A program made the translations under genes and the position numbers. From Nocardia arthritidis NBRC 100137 (GTDB lineage Bacteria; Actinomycetota; Actinomycetes; Mycobacteriales; Mycobacteriaceae), in assembly GCF_001612765.1 (NCBI RefSeq), contig NZ_BDBB01000005.1, positions 124,001-188,000 on the forward strand: a DNA stretch of 64,000 nucleotides. The letters are read 5' to 3'. The stretch's first letter is position 1, and every line of letters begins with the position of its first letter. This document shows, piece by piece, positions 1 to 7,755 of this stretch. The notes under the pieces were generated by a model, which worked only from the letters and a program-made list of their open reading frames with translations, searched no databases and was not told the origin of the DNA.

Positions 1-46
1 ACGGGTCGATCGCCACGACTTCGCCCAGACCCGGCACGTCCCGCAT
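1..46 (-). CDS. N-terminal 15 codons of an unidentified gene, cut by the window edge
   Basis: A minus-strand reading frame opens with ATG at 46 and runs off the left edge. A strong ribosome-binding site (GGAGGA about 7 bases upstream of the ATG) makes a true start likely. The visible peptide begins MRDVPGLGEVVAIDP, which is too short to assign to a family. It is divergent from the HNH protein gene to its right. Confidence 0.5.
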   Translation of the reverse strand, partial: MRDVPGLGEVVAIDP

Positions 47-139
47 GGGTCGATCTCCTCCGGCCAATCGCGCAGGAACGGCGAATCCGCCGCGGCCGAG
101 CGAACGGACGCACCGAACGTCGCCGCCGGACATGCTCCG

Positions 140-1405
140 GTGCAACGCGTCCGCGAGCATGACCACCGGGCCGCGAACCCACCCGGGCGAGCCGAAGGCC
201 CCGAAGCGCCACGCCCCGGCACACCCGCATGGCCACGCACCGAAGTACTCGGCCGCGCGGACACCGCTCCCCTCCCGCACACCCACCGTCCGGTCGACCT
301 CAACCGCTACACCCCGGAAAGCGCACCTCCCCCACCACCCCCGGATCCCGAACGCGCCGACTGGCACCCGGATCCGGAGAACGCGCAGCGTATGCGCTGG
401 TGGGACGGCGCGGGATGGACCGAGGACCGCTATCTGCCCCCTCCGCCGGGCGACCGCCACTGCGTTCGCTGCGCAAGCCCGCTGCGCCGCAAGTTCTTCG
501 GCGGGTTCGCACCGTGCCAGAGGTGTGCCCAGGAGATCGAGGAATACCTCATCCATTGGCACAGCCGGGCCTGGCGAGTGCTCACCGGACACGGTCCGCG
601 TGGCCCCGAGTGGGCGGCGCTGTGGGCGTCGTTGCGGTATCAGCGGATCGACGCCGAAGCCGGACGCGCGGCGCTGCGCGACGCGGCGCTCAGCTATGTG
701 GAGCGGCTGGTCACCTTCGCCTTCGCCGACGGTGAGGTCAGGGACGCGGAGCTGGAGCTGTTCGAGCAGGCGGTCAGCGAGCTCGGCCTCGGCGGACCGC
801 TGATCGATGACCTGCGCAGACGGATGCATCGCGGCAACACCCTCTATCGGTTGCGCACCGGCGACCTGCCGGTGGTGCGCACGCCCGGGCTGCACCTGGA
901 CCCGGAGGAGAAGGTGCACCTCGACCTACCCGCGACGCACGTACGCCAGCTCGCGCGCGGCCCGAAGCTCACCGAGGGCAGGCTGATCGGCAGCAACAAG
1001 AAGCTGCGTTTCGTCGGCGCCGACACCGGCATCGAGATGCTCTGGTCACGGGTGGTTTCCGTGCACACGGAACAAGGCGCGGTGGTGATCGCGGCCACCT
1101 CGGCACGCGGCGGCGCGACGTTCGCCGTCGACGATCCCGACTACGTCTCGGCCGCGCTGGAAGGCGCGCTGCGCGTGGCCAAACGTCTCGTCCTCACTCC
1201 CGGCCAGCGCGATACCCGCAGCATCTCGCAGGAGGTGAAGGCGCAGGTATGGCAGCGCGACGGCGGCCGGTGCGTCGAATGCGGCGACGGGCACTACCTG
1301 GAGTTCGACCACATCATCCCGCTCAGCCGCGGCGGCGCGACCAGCGCGGCGAACCTCCAGATCCTGTGCCGCGCGTGCAACCGGGCCAAAGGCGCCCGCA
1401 TCTAG
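140..1405 (+). CDS. DUF2510 / TerB-like / HNH endonuclease multidomain protein
   Basis: The 421-residue frame has a proline-rich N-terminus, then a DUF2510-type motif (WHPDPENAQRMRWWDGAGWT, about residues 76-95). A pair of CxxC knuckles follows at about 110-128 (CVRCA, CQRCA), then an alpha-helical TerB-like stretch around 170-240 with acidic helices, and a beta-rich segment. The C-terminus is an HNH nuclease: CVEC, the core DHIIPLSRGG, and NLQILCRACNRAKG supply the zinc-binding cysteines and catalytic His. The GTG start at 140 is uncertain, because the first about 60 residues are low complexity and there is no clear ribosome-binding site. The nuclease fold is clear. The biological role is unknown; similar HNH fusions occur in restriction or stress-related proteins. 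Confidence 0.75.
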   Translation: MQRVREHDHRAANPPGRAEGPEAPRPGTPAWPRTEVLGRADTAPLPHTHRPVDLNRYTPESAPPPPPPDPERADWHPDPENAQRMRWWDGAGWTEDRYLPPPPGDRHCVRCASPLRRKFFGGFAPCQRCAQEIEEYLIHWHSRAWRVLTGHGPRGPEWAALWASLRYQRIDAEAGRAALRDAALSYVERLVTFAFADGEVRDAELELFEQAVSELGLGGPLIDDLRRRMHRGNTLYRLRTGDLPVVRTPGLHLDPEEKVHLDLPATHVRQLARGPKLTEGRLIGSNKKLRFVGADTGIEMLWSRVVSVHTEQGAVVIAATSARGGATFAVDDPDYVSAALEGALRVAKRLVLTPGQRDTRSISQEVKAQVWQRDGGRCVECGDGHYLEFDHIIPLSRGGATSAANLQILCRACNRAKGARI

Positions 1406-1412
1406 CCCGGTC

Positions 1413-2138
1413 TCACTCGGCGAGCAAGCCCGCCGTGCGGCCCAGATCGGCGAGCATCGCGTCGAACAGGATCTCGGGATTGTCCAGCGGGATCGGGTAA
1501 TTCCCGAACACTTCGAGTGTGACGTGCCCGTAGAGCCGCGCCCAGATCTGGATCATCAGATACGTCACCCCGAGATCCAGTTTCTCGGCGGGGAATTTCT
1601 GGCCCGACTCCGACAGTGCGGCCAGCAGTTCGGTCTGGAAGTGCACCAGATCCTCGCGCAGCTCCGGCGGGATGACGTCGGTGGACGGCGTGACGATGTC
1701 GTAGGTGGCCAGCAGCCTGCCCGCCGTGGCAAGGAAGACTCGGCCGAAGGGCTCGTCGAAGCGGCGCAACGCGCGGGCCTGCCCGGCGCCGGGCGAGGCG
1801 AACACCAGGGTGAACTCCCTGGTATGCGTCAGCGCCCAGCGCCGGAAGCCACGGCAGATGGCGAAGAACTGCACAACGCCGTCGTCGGGCAGGGTGGCGA
1901 TCTCGGCGGTCAGCTCTGCCGCCAGGTCGGCGCAGAAGTCCAGCCGCAGTCGCTCCAGCAGGTCTTCCAGCGAGTTGTAGTACCGGTACAGCGCGGGCGC
2001 GGTGACACCGAGTTCGCGCGCGATGGCGCGCAGGGTGACCGCATCGGGCCCGCGTTCGACCAGCAGCGCGCTGGCCACCCGCCGGATGTCGATGTCGGTC
2101 ACCACCGGCGCGCGACCCCGTGGTTTGGACTGTTGCAC
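1413..2138 (-). CDS. TetR-family transcriptional regulator
   Basis: About 241 residues. The N-terminal helix-turn-helix is clear (RRVASALLVERGPDAVTLRA ... LGVTAPALYRYYNSLEDLL), followed by a TetR_C-type ligand domain that contains the WALTHTREFTLVFASPG segment common in actinobacterial WHG-domain TetR proteins. GTG at 2138 gives a start right before VQQSKPRGRAP; an alternative TTG at 2150 would overlap the stop of the upstream P450 gene by 3 bases (TTGA). Either way it is almost certainly cotranscribed with and downstream of the CYP125 gene, so it may sense a lipid or steroid ligand. The ligand is not predictable from sequence. Confidence 0.85.
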   Translation of the reverse strand: MQQSKPRGRAPVVTDIDIRRVASALLVERGPDAVTLRAIARELGVTAPALYRYYNSLEDLLERLRLDFCADLAAELTAEIATLPDDGVVQFFAICRGFRRWALTHTREFTLVFASPGAGQARALRRFDEPFGRVFLATAGRLLATYDIVTPSTDVIPPELREDLVHFQTELLAALSESGQKFPAEKLDLGVTYLMIQIWARLYGHVTLEVFGNYPIPLDNPEILFDAMLADLGRTAGLLAE

Positions 2139-2146
2139 CGATCGAT

Positions 2147-3382
2147 TCAAGCGTATTCGACTTCCCAGCGCTTGATTCCGTTCAGCCAGCCCGACCGCAA
2201 CCGCACCGGCTCGGCGACCTGCCGCAGGTTGGGCATCACATCGGCGATGGCGTTGAACATCAGATCGATTTGCAGCCTGGCCAGATTCGCGCCGACGCAG
2301 TAGTGCGTGCCGGTGCCGCCGAAACCAACGTGCGGGTTGGGATCGCGCAACACGTCGAAGGTGAACGGATCCGCGAAGGCTTCCTCGTCGAAATTGGCCG
2401 AGCTGTAGAACAATCCGAGCCGCTGCCCCTTCTTGATCTCCTGGCCGCCGAGCACGGTGTCCTGGGTCGCGGTGCGCTGGAACGCGGTGACCGGCGTAGC
2501 CCACCGGACGATCTCGTCGGGCGCGGTGCGCGGACGCTGCTGCCGGTAGATCTCCCACTGCTCGGGGTGGTCCACGAACGCCTTCATGCCGTGGGTGATC
2601 GAATTGCGCGTGGTCTCGTTGCCCGCGACCGACAGCAGGATGACGAAGAACGCGAACTCGTCGGAGCCGAGGTGCTCGCCGTCGATGTCGGCGTTGACCA
2701 GCTGGGTGACAATGTCCTCGGCCGGGCAGGCGCGCCGCTGCTCGGCCATGTTCCAGGCATAGCCCATCACCTCGGCGGTGGCGGCGTGGTGGTCGCCCTC
2801 GAACTCCGGGTCGTCGTAGGAGATCATCTGGTTGGACCAGTCGAAGATCTTCTTCCGGTCCTCCTGCGGGATGCCGAGCAGCTCGGCGATGGCCTGCAAC
2901 GGCAGTTCACAGGCGACCTGTTCGACGAAGTCGCCGCTGCCGGACTTCTTCGCCTCGTGCACGATCCGCGCGGCACGTTCGGTCAGCGCGGCGCGCAGGC
3001 TCTCCACCGCGCGCGGGGTGAAGCCCTTGGAGATGATGCGGCGGGTCTTGGTGTGCTTGGGCGGGTCGAGGTTGAGCAGCAGCATGTCGCCGAGCATGTC
3101 GATCTGCTCGCGCGTGGTCTCCTCATTGAACCGGATGATGGCGGTGTTCTCGTGCGAGGAGAACACCTCGGGGTTCTTCGAGATCTCCTTGATGTGCGCG
3201 AGCTTGGAGACGACCCAGTAGCCACCGTCGTCGAACCCGCTGGCCCGATCGGGCTGCGCGCACCACCACACGGGGGCGGTGCGGCGCAGTTCGGCGAACT
3301 CCTCGATGGGCAGGCGGGTGGCCAGCAGGTCGGGGTCGGTGAAGTCGAATCCCGTCGGGATCGAGGGCGTGGTCACGGTCAC
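2147..3382 (-). CDS. cyp125: CYP125-type cytochrome P450, steroid (cholesterol) C26/27-monooxygenase
   Basis: 411 residues, a full-length class I bacterial P450. The I-helix motif AGNETTRN, the K-helix EIVRWATP and the heme loop FGGTGTHYCVGANLAR are all present. The N-terminus (PTGFDFTDPDLLATRLPIEE), GFTPRAVE, GDFVEQVACELPLQAIAELL and the C-terminal RSGWLNGIKRWEV match remembered mycobacterial CYP125A1 segments closely. CYP125 oxidises the terminal methyl of the cholesterol/cholestenone side chain and so starts side-chain catabolism. A KstR-like palindrome lies about 100 bases upstream. The gene is followed without a gap by a TetR regulator. Confidence 0.9.
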   Translation of the reverse strand: MTVTTPSIPTGFDFTDPDLLATRLPIEEFAELRRTAPVWWCAQPDRASGFDDGGYWVVSKLAHIKEISKNPEVFSSHENTAIIRFNEETTREQIDMLGDMLLLNLDPPKHTKTRRIISKGFTPRAVESLRAALTERAARIVHEAKKSGSGDFVEQVACELPLQAIAELLGIPQEDRKKIFDWSNQMISYDDPEFEGDHHAATAEVMGYAWNMAEQRRACPAEDIVTQLVNADIDGEHLGSDEFAFFVILLSVAGNETTRNSITHGMKAFVDHPEQWEIYRQQRPRTAPDEIVRWATPVTAFQRTATQDTVLGGQEIKKGQRLGLFYSSANFDEEAFADPFTFDVLRDPNPHVGFGGTGTHYCVGANLARLQIDLMFNAIADVMPNLRQVAEPVRLRSGWLNGIKRWEVEYA

Positions 3383-3484
3383 GGCTAACTCCTACGGCGG
3401 TCTGGGCGCAGACCTGACAACGATGCGGGAAACACGGTCAAGGGAGATGCAACCACAGAACCAGGCTTTGTGAACAGTGTTTAG

Positions 3485-3498
3485 TAAAACCAGTTTAC
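3485..3498. promoter_or_regulatory. KstR-like operator upstream of cyp125
   Basis: The palindrome GTAAAACCAGTTTAC (3484-3498) contains AAC-N2-GTT. It fits the published KstR consensus TnnAACnnGTTnnA at every fixed position except the last base (C instead of A). It lies about 100 bases upstream of cyp125, a known KstR regulon member in mycobacteria and rhodococci. Confidence 0.6.
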
Positions 3499-3578
3499 TT
3501 TTATCCGCGCGCCCTCGGCCCGGCATCGCCGACGAGCAGCGGCAACGCCTACCCGGGACGGACGCGCAGACCGGCTCT

Positions 3579-4985
3579 TCAGAGCGTAATCAGCGGCGGC
3601 GGCTGCCAACGCCGCTGCAGGACAGCCACTTTCGGTGCGAACAACGCCAGGGTCGCCGAGAACGGGTCCGAATCCGGGATGGGCAGCCAGTTGCCCGCGG
3701 GGACGCCGGAACCCGGATCATCGTGCTGGAGCGTGAGGTCGAGGGAGCCGTCCGGGTTGAGCACGACAGGTACATGGTGACCGATCGAGTAGATCCCGGC
3801 CGGATTGGACGCCAGGTAATCCGCGGCATCGTAGACGGCTAGCGACCAGAACGCGTCCACCGGCGGCAGCTCGCCCGAGGCGAAGTGCAGCCGGAAAGGA
3901 CCGGAGCCGGCGGGGACCGCCGTGAAGAGGTAGTGCGCGTCCTCGGGCAGCGGGATGCCGAGCGCGCCGAACGCGGTGACCGCTCGCAGCAGATAGTCGG
4001 TGCCGTACCGGCCCGCCCCGAGATCGGAGACCCAGCCGTTGTCGTTGACCGTATTCGTTCCCAGCGTCACCGGGAGCTGCCGCTTCACGGTGTCAGCCGC
4101 GGCGGTCAGTGCGTTTTCGGAGATGCCTTCGACCGCGCCGCCCGGCCGGATGCCGATCGCCGCGAATCGGCGCATGGCGGGCTCGTCCGCGGGAGCGGGC
4201 GGATCGACCGCCAGCACCGCGCACATCCGATCGAAGAAATCGCGCGCGTCCATTCCCATGACCTGATCGACCGGGCGTGACGTCTCCGATCGCCCGCTGG
4301 GCGGCCCACTCGCGGGCGACTCGGCGCCCGCCGTCCACGCACTCAACGGAACCAGCCGCAACCTCTCCTGCACCGAGCGCACGACAGCGAGGTCTTTCTC
4401 GCCGTCGACCTGGATCCGCACGATCAGCCACACCGTCGGTGTGGGCATCGGCAAGGGCGTGAGACCTTCGGGCAGTGCACCCGACCAGCCCGGGCCGGTC
4501 ACCACGTAGGTGAACGGCGCGGACGCCGAGCGCGCCTGCGGCCGGATACTGCTCGGGTTGTGCACGTTGTTCGTCCAGGCGTCCAGCACCTGCGCCAGCC
4601 AGAACCGGCCCCCTTCCATCGCGGGGACGCTCAGCACCATCGGCTCGTTCGTCACATCGAGCCACGCGGTCGAGTGCAGCGTGTCCGGGTCCGGCCGCGC
4701 CACGTTCCGTTGCGCGTGGGTCGGCAACGAGGTCGCGTGCTCGAACCGGTTGACGGGCGTGGCCGCCTCCGCCGCCCTCCGGGCGACATCCATCAGCACC
4801 AGCGGAAAGCCGAACACATAGGCGTCCTTGGCGATCGTTCCGGCCTCACTGGTCGCCGTGGGGTGGGCCGAGTCGTCCTCGTCCGATCCGCCGCACGACG
4901 CCACGCCGAGCGCGGCCACCGACGCCGCCATCCCCAGCACGGTGCGCCGCGACAGCGCGGATTCGCGGTAGGTCCGGTCGTCCAT
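3579..4985 (-). CDS. Tat-exported DUF1254/DUF1214 lipoprotein, copy 1
   Basis: 468 residues. The N-terminus has a twin-arginine signal (SRRTVLGMAASVAALGVASCGG) ending in a lipobox-like cysteine, so the protein is probably an exported lipoprotein. A DUF1254 region follows (about 45-190; AYVFGFPLVLMDV, VNRFEHATSLPTHAQRNVARPDPDTLHSTAWLDV). A C-terminal DUF1214 domain (about 330-440; LHFASGELPPVDAFWSLAVYD, NPDGSLDLTLQHDDPG) completes it. The next gene upstream on the same strand is a close paralogue. The biochemical function of this two-domain family is unknown. Confidence 0.88.
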   Translation of the reverse strand: MDDRTYRESALSRRTVLGMAASVAALGVASCGGSDEDDSAHPTATSEAGTIAKDAYVFGFPLVLMDVARRAAEAATPVNRFEHATSLPTHAQRNVARPDPDTLHSTAWLDVTNEPMVLSVPAMEGGRFWLAQVLDAWTNNVHNPSSIRPQARSASAPFTYVVTGPGWSGALPEGLTPLPMPTPTVWLIVRIQVDGEKDLAVVRSVQERLRLVPLSAWTAGAESPASGPPSGRSETSRPVDQVMGMDARDFFDRMCAVLAVDPPAPADEPAMRRFAAIGIRPGGAVEGISENALTAAADTVKRQLPVTLGTNTVNDNGWVSDLGAGRYGTDYLLRAVTAFGALGIPLPEDAHYLFTAVPAGSGPFRLHFASGELPPVDAFWSLAVYDAADYLASNPAGIYSIGHHVPVVLNPDGSLDLTLQHDDPGSGVPAGNWLPIPDSDPFSATLALFAPKVAVLQRRWQPPPLITL

Positions 4986-5031
4986 GATCCTGTTCGTCTC
5001 CGATCCGATCGGTCGCCGCGCCGGGTCCGTT

Positions 5032-5073
5032 CCGGAGTATAACCACCTCTGGAGGGAAAATTGCTGGTCAGCG
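5032..5073 (-). promoter_or_regulatory. Duplicated promoter block of DUF1254 copy 1
   Basis: Read on the minus strand, CGCTGACC is followed about 22 bases later by GGTTATACTCCGG, which holds a -10-like TATACT. The same two blocks recur with 1-base different spacing before copy 2 (6609-6651). In both cases the TATACT block ends about 47 bases before the start codon. The conservation suggests that the promoter was duplicated with the gene and is still under selection. Confidence 0.5.
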
Positions 5074-5153
5074 CCCTGGACGGTCCTCGCGCGCGCCGCA
5101 GCGCGCCGAGCACCGGCGAGCGGCCGGGAACGCGCGGCGGAGCGGAGGGCGGG

Positions 5154-6563
5154 TCACAGCACCGGCACCAGCGGCGGCGGACGCCAGCGCCCGTGGATGG
5201 CCTCGTCCCTCGGCGCGTACATCCGCAGGGTCAACGAGAATTGACCGGATTCGGGGATGGGCAGCCAGTTCCCGGCCGGAACAGCAGGGCCGGGGTCGGT
5301 GGACTGCAACGCGATGTCGGTGGACCCATCGGGGTTGAGCATTACCGGCTCCGGATGGCCCACCGCGTAGATCTCCGCGGGGTTGGGCACCAGGTAGCTG
5401 TCGGCGTCGTAGGCGGTCAGCGACCAGAAGTCGTCGACGGGCGGTAGCTGGCCCGGCGCAAAGTGCAGCCGGAATCGGCCCGTGCCGCCATCGCCGGTGC
5501 CGGTCGAGGCGAACAGCGTCGGATAGAAGGCGTTCTCGGGCGTACTTGCGCCGAGAGCCACCCTGGCGATGGCGGCGCGCAGCAGGTAGTTGGTGCCGTA
5601 CCGGCCGACGTCGGGGTCGATGAGCCAGCCGTTCTCGTTGACCGTCCGCGCACCCAGATAAACCGGGATTTGCTGCTGGGCGGTATCCACCGCGGCGGCG
5701 AGTTCGATGTCCGAGAGGCCTTCGACCGCGCCTCCGGGCCGGATGCCGATCGTCTCGAAGCGCCGCATGGCGGGCTCGTCCGCACGCGCGGGCGGATCGA
5801 CCGCCAGCAATGCGCACATCCGATCGAAGAACACCTTCGGGTCCATCTCGTCGACCCATTCCGGCGGCGGCTGCGCAATGCCCTCCCGGGGTGGGGCGGC
5901 CGGCGGCTCGGTGCCCGCCACCCACGCGCTCAACGGAGCCAGCCGCAACCGCTGCTGCAGGGAGTGCACAGCGGGCAGATCGCTCTCGCCGTCGACCTGG
6001 ATCCGCACGATCAGCCACACCGTCGGCGTCGGCATCGGCAACGGGGTCAGCCCAGCGGGCAGGTCACCCGACCAGCCCGGGCCGGTCACCACGTAGGTGT
6101 ACGGCGGCAACGCCGACCGCGCCTGTGGACGGCGACCGCTGGGGTTGTGCACGTTGTTCGTCCAGGCGTCCAGCACCTGCGCCAACCAGAATCGGCCCCT
6201 GTCCATCGCGGGGACGCTCAGCACCATCGGCTCGTTCGCCACATCGAGCCACGCGGTCGACCGCAAGGTGTCCCGGTCCAGCCGCACCACCTCGCGCTGC
6301 GCCGGGGTGGGCAACGACGACGCGTGCTCGAACCGGTTGACCGGCGTGGACGCTTCCGCCGCCATCCGGGTGACGTCCATCAGCACCAGCGGGTAGCCGA
6401 ATTCGTAGGCGTCCTTGGCGATCGTGGCGGCGTCACGGGGGGCGGGATTCCTGCGCTCGGCGTCGCCGCATGCCGCCAATCCGAACGCGGCCATCGATGT
6501 CGCCGCGATGCCCAGCGCCGTGCGCCGCGACACCGTGAGTTCGCCCTCGGTCTGGTCGTCCAT
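5154..6563 (-). CDS. Tat-exported DUF1254/DUF1214 lipoprotein, copy 2
   Basis: 469 residues, collinear with the downstream paralogue. The twin-arginine signal SRRTALGIAATSMAAFGLAACG has a lipobox cysteine. DUF1254 follows (EFGYPLVLMDVTRMAAEAST, WLDVANEPMVLSVPAMDRGR), then DUF1214 (LHFAPGQLPPVDDFWSLTAYD). Long stretches such as VLDAWTNNVHNPS and PTPTVWLIVRIQVDGE are identical in both copies, while the linker around residue 235 differs (proline-rich here). The two genes are separated by a non-coding spacer that carries its own promoter block, so they are a tandem duplication rather than a tight operon. Function unknown. Confidence 0.88.
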   Translation of the reverse strand: MDDQTEGELTVSRRTALGIAATSMAAFGLAACGDAERRNPAPRDAATIAKDAYEFGYPLVLMDVTRMAAEASTPVNRFEHASSLPTPAQREVVRLDRDTLRSTAWLDVANEPMVLSVPAMDRGRFWLAQVLDAWTNNVHNPSGRRPQARSALPPYTYVVTGPGWSGDLPAGLTPLPMPTPTVWLIVRIQVDGESDLPAVHSLQQRLRLAPLSAWVAGTEPPAAPPREGIAQPPPEWVDEMDPKVFFDRMCALLAVDPPARADEPAMRRFETIGIRPGGAVEGLSDIELAAAVDTAQQQIPVYLGARTVNENGWLIDPDVGRYGTNYLLRAAIARVALGASTPENAFYPTLFASTGTGDGGTGRFRLHFAPGQLPPVDDFWSLTAYDADSYLVPNPAEIYAVGHPEPVMLNPDGSTDIALQSTDPGPAVPAGNWLPIPESGQFSLTLRMYAPRDEAIHGRWRPPPLVPVL

Positions 6564-6608
6564 GATCCTGCTCCGCCTCCGATCCTATCGGGCACCGCGA
6601 GATCCGCA

Positions 6609-6651
6609 CCGGAGTATAACCGCACTCCGCAGCGAAAAACGCAGGTCAGCG
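6609..6651 (-). promoter_or_regulatory. Duplicated promoter block of DUF1254 copy 2
   Basis: The minus strand shows CGCTGACC and then GGTTATACTCCGG, matching the block before copy 1. The leader between block and start codon is also similar (both contain TCCGATC and ATCGG). Confidence 0.5.
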
Positions 6652-6781
6652 AGGCAATCACAGGAGGGAGGCCGAGTTCGGCGGGAGTCCCCCGAGCGAG
6701 TGCGACCGGCGGCGATCCCTTCGCGGCACGCTCGTCCTCACCGGCGAAGGCGTGCCGCAGGATCGCCGCGACCGCCTGCGG

Positions 6782-7075
6782 TCAGAACTCCAGAACGGTG
6801 TTCATGATGGTGCCCGCGCTGGTGGCGACAATCCCGCCGAGCATCGCCCCCGCGATCATCTTCGGCGACTGCAATCCGCCGCCGCTCCACTTCTCCCAGG
6901 CGAATCTGCCGCCCGCGTAGATGATGCTGACGATGCCTGACGCGAGCGCGAACCAGGTCAGATACCGCACGAACTGTAAGAGCTTGTCCGCCAGGGGCGG
7001 AGCCTCCGGGGTCGGATTGCCGATCTGCGCCAACGTCGTGAACGAATCGCCGACCGACGCCAGAATGATGCTCAC
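6782..7075 (-). CDS. Small two-helix membrane protein, paralogue A
   Basis: 97 residues from a GTG start at 7075 with GGGAG 8 bases upstream. After a short polar N-terminus there are two hydrophobic segments: YLTWFALASGIVSIIYAGG (about 40-58) and MIAGAMLGGIVATSAGTIM (about 73-91). The loop GRFAWEKWSGGGLQSPK joins them. A closely similar gene lies head-to-head at 7370-7645. The size and two-helix arrangement recall VirB2/TrbC-type pilin subunits, but no signal peptide or secretion genes are nearby, so this is only a structural resemblance. Function unknown. Confidence 0.75.
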   Translation of the reverse strand: MSIILASVGDSFTTLAQIGNPTPEAPPLADKLLQFVRYLTWFALASGIVSIIYAGGRFAWEKWSGGGLQSPKMIAGAMLGGIVATSAGTIMNTVLEF

Positions 7076-7369
7076 CGTCTACTCCCTCTACGCTCGAATG
7101 CAACCCTGCGTCGACCAGCCGCTATACGAAAACTGTTCGACCACCGATGAATTCGGCCATGCCCAGGATACGGGCATGCGGCCCGCCGCGGTGTGCGCAC
7201 GGTGCGGATCCTCCGCGGCCGGACACGAGTTCGGCTACCCGGGTGAGGGCGCGGGAAACACGAACTTCCCTGCGCTGCATCGACCTGACTGCATCGCGGC
7301 GAGCGAACGGATACGATCTTCTCAGCGATTCACTTGCCCCTGTCCCGAATCCAGAATGAGCGAACGACG

Positions 7370-7645
7370 ATGATCATGGCCGCCGCTTTCGACACCTTGG
7401 CGCAGATCGGCAATCCCACCCCAGAAGCGCCGCCGATCTCCGACAAGTTCCTCCAACTGGTCCGCTACCTGACGTGGTTCGTACTCCTGTCGGGCATCTG
7501 CGGCATCATCTACGCCGGTGGACGCTTCGCCTGGGAGAAGTGGACCGGCGGCGGGCTCGAGTCGCCGAAGATGGTGGCGGGAGCCATGATCGGCGGGGTG
7601 ATCGCCACCAGCGCGGGCACCATCATGAACGCCGTCATCGGCTGA
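7370..7645 (+). CDS. Small two-helix membrane protein, paralogue B
   Basis: 91 residues from ATG 7370 (ATG 7376 and an upstream TTG are alternatives; no strong ribosome-binding site). It repeats paralogue A almost residue for residue from QIGNPTPEAPP onward, with about 17 differences over 80 aligned positions by eye, nearly all conservative. Both have YLTWF...IIYAGGRFAWEKW...GGGL.SPKM.AGAM.GG and ATSAGTIMN. The genes are divergent with a 294-base spacer. A perfectly placed hairpin terminator follows at 7664. Confidence 0.75.
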   Translation: MIMAAAFDTLAQIGNPTPEAPPISDKFLQLVRYLTWFVLLSGICGIIYAGGRFAWEKWTGGGLESPKMVAGAMIGGVIATSAGTIMNAVIG

Positions 7646-7663
7646 GCCACAGCGCGGCGATCA

Positions 7664-7696
7664 CCACCTGAAATAGCTTATTGCTATTACAGGTGG
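7664..7696. terminator. Bidirectional hairpin terminator
   Basis: CCACCTGAAATAGC pairs with GCTATTACAGGTGG (14 bp, one mismatch) around a TTATT loop, between convergent genes ending at 7645 and 7756. Confidence 0.65.
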
Positions 7697-7755
7697 TCGA
7701 TGCTTCGCGGGCAGGGAAGCCGCGGGCTCGTCGCGGCGATGATGCCCACGCGCTT

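Noticed and set aside
2120..3388. Long plus-strand frame opposite cyp125
   Set aside because: Antisense to a P450 with intact motifs; it is composed of residues expected from the complementary frame.
6782..7645. VirB2 pilins of a type IV secretion system
   Set aside because: Only size and two helices agree; no VirB4/VirD4-like neighbours and no signal peptide, so the call was kept as unknown.
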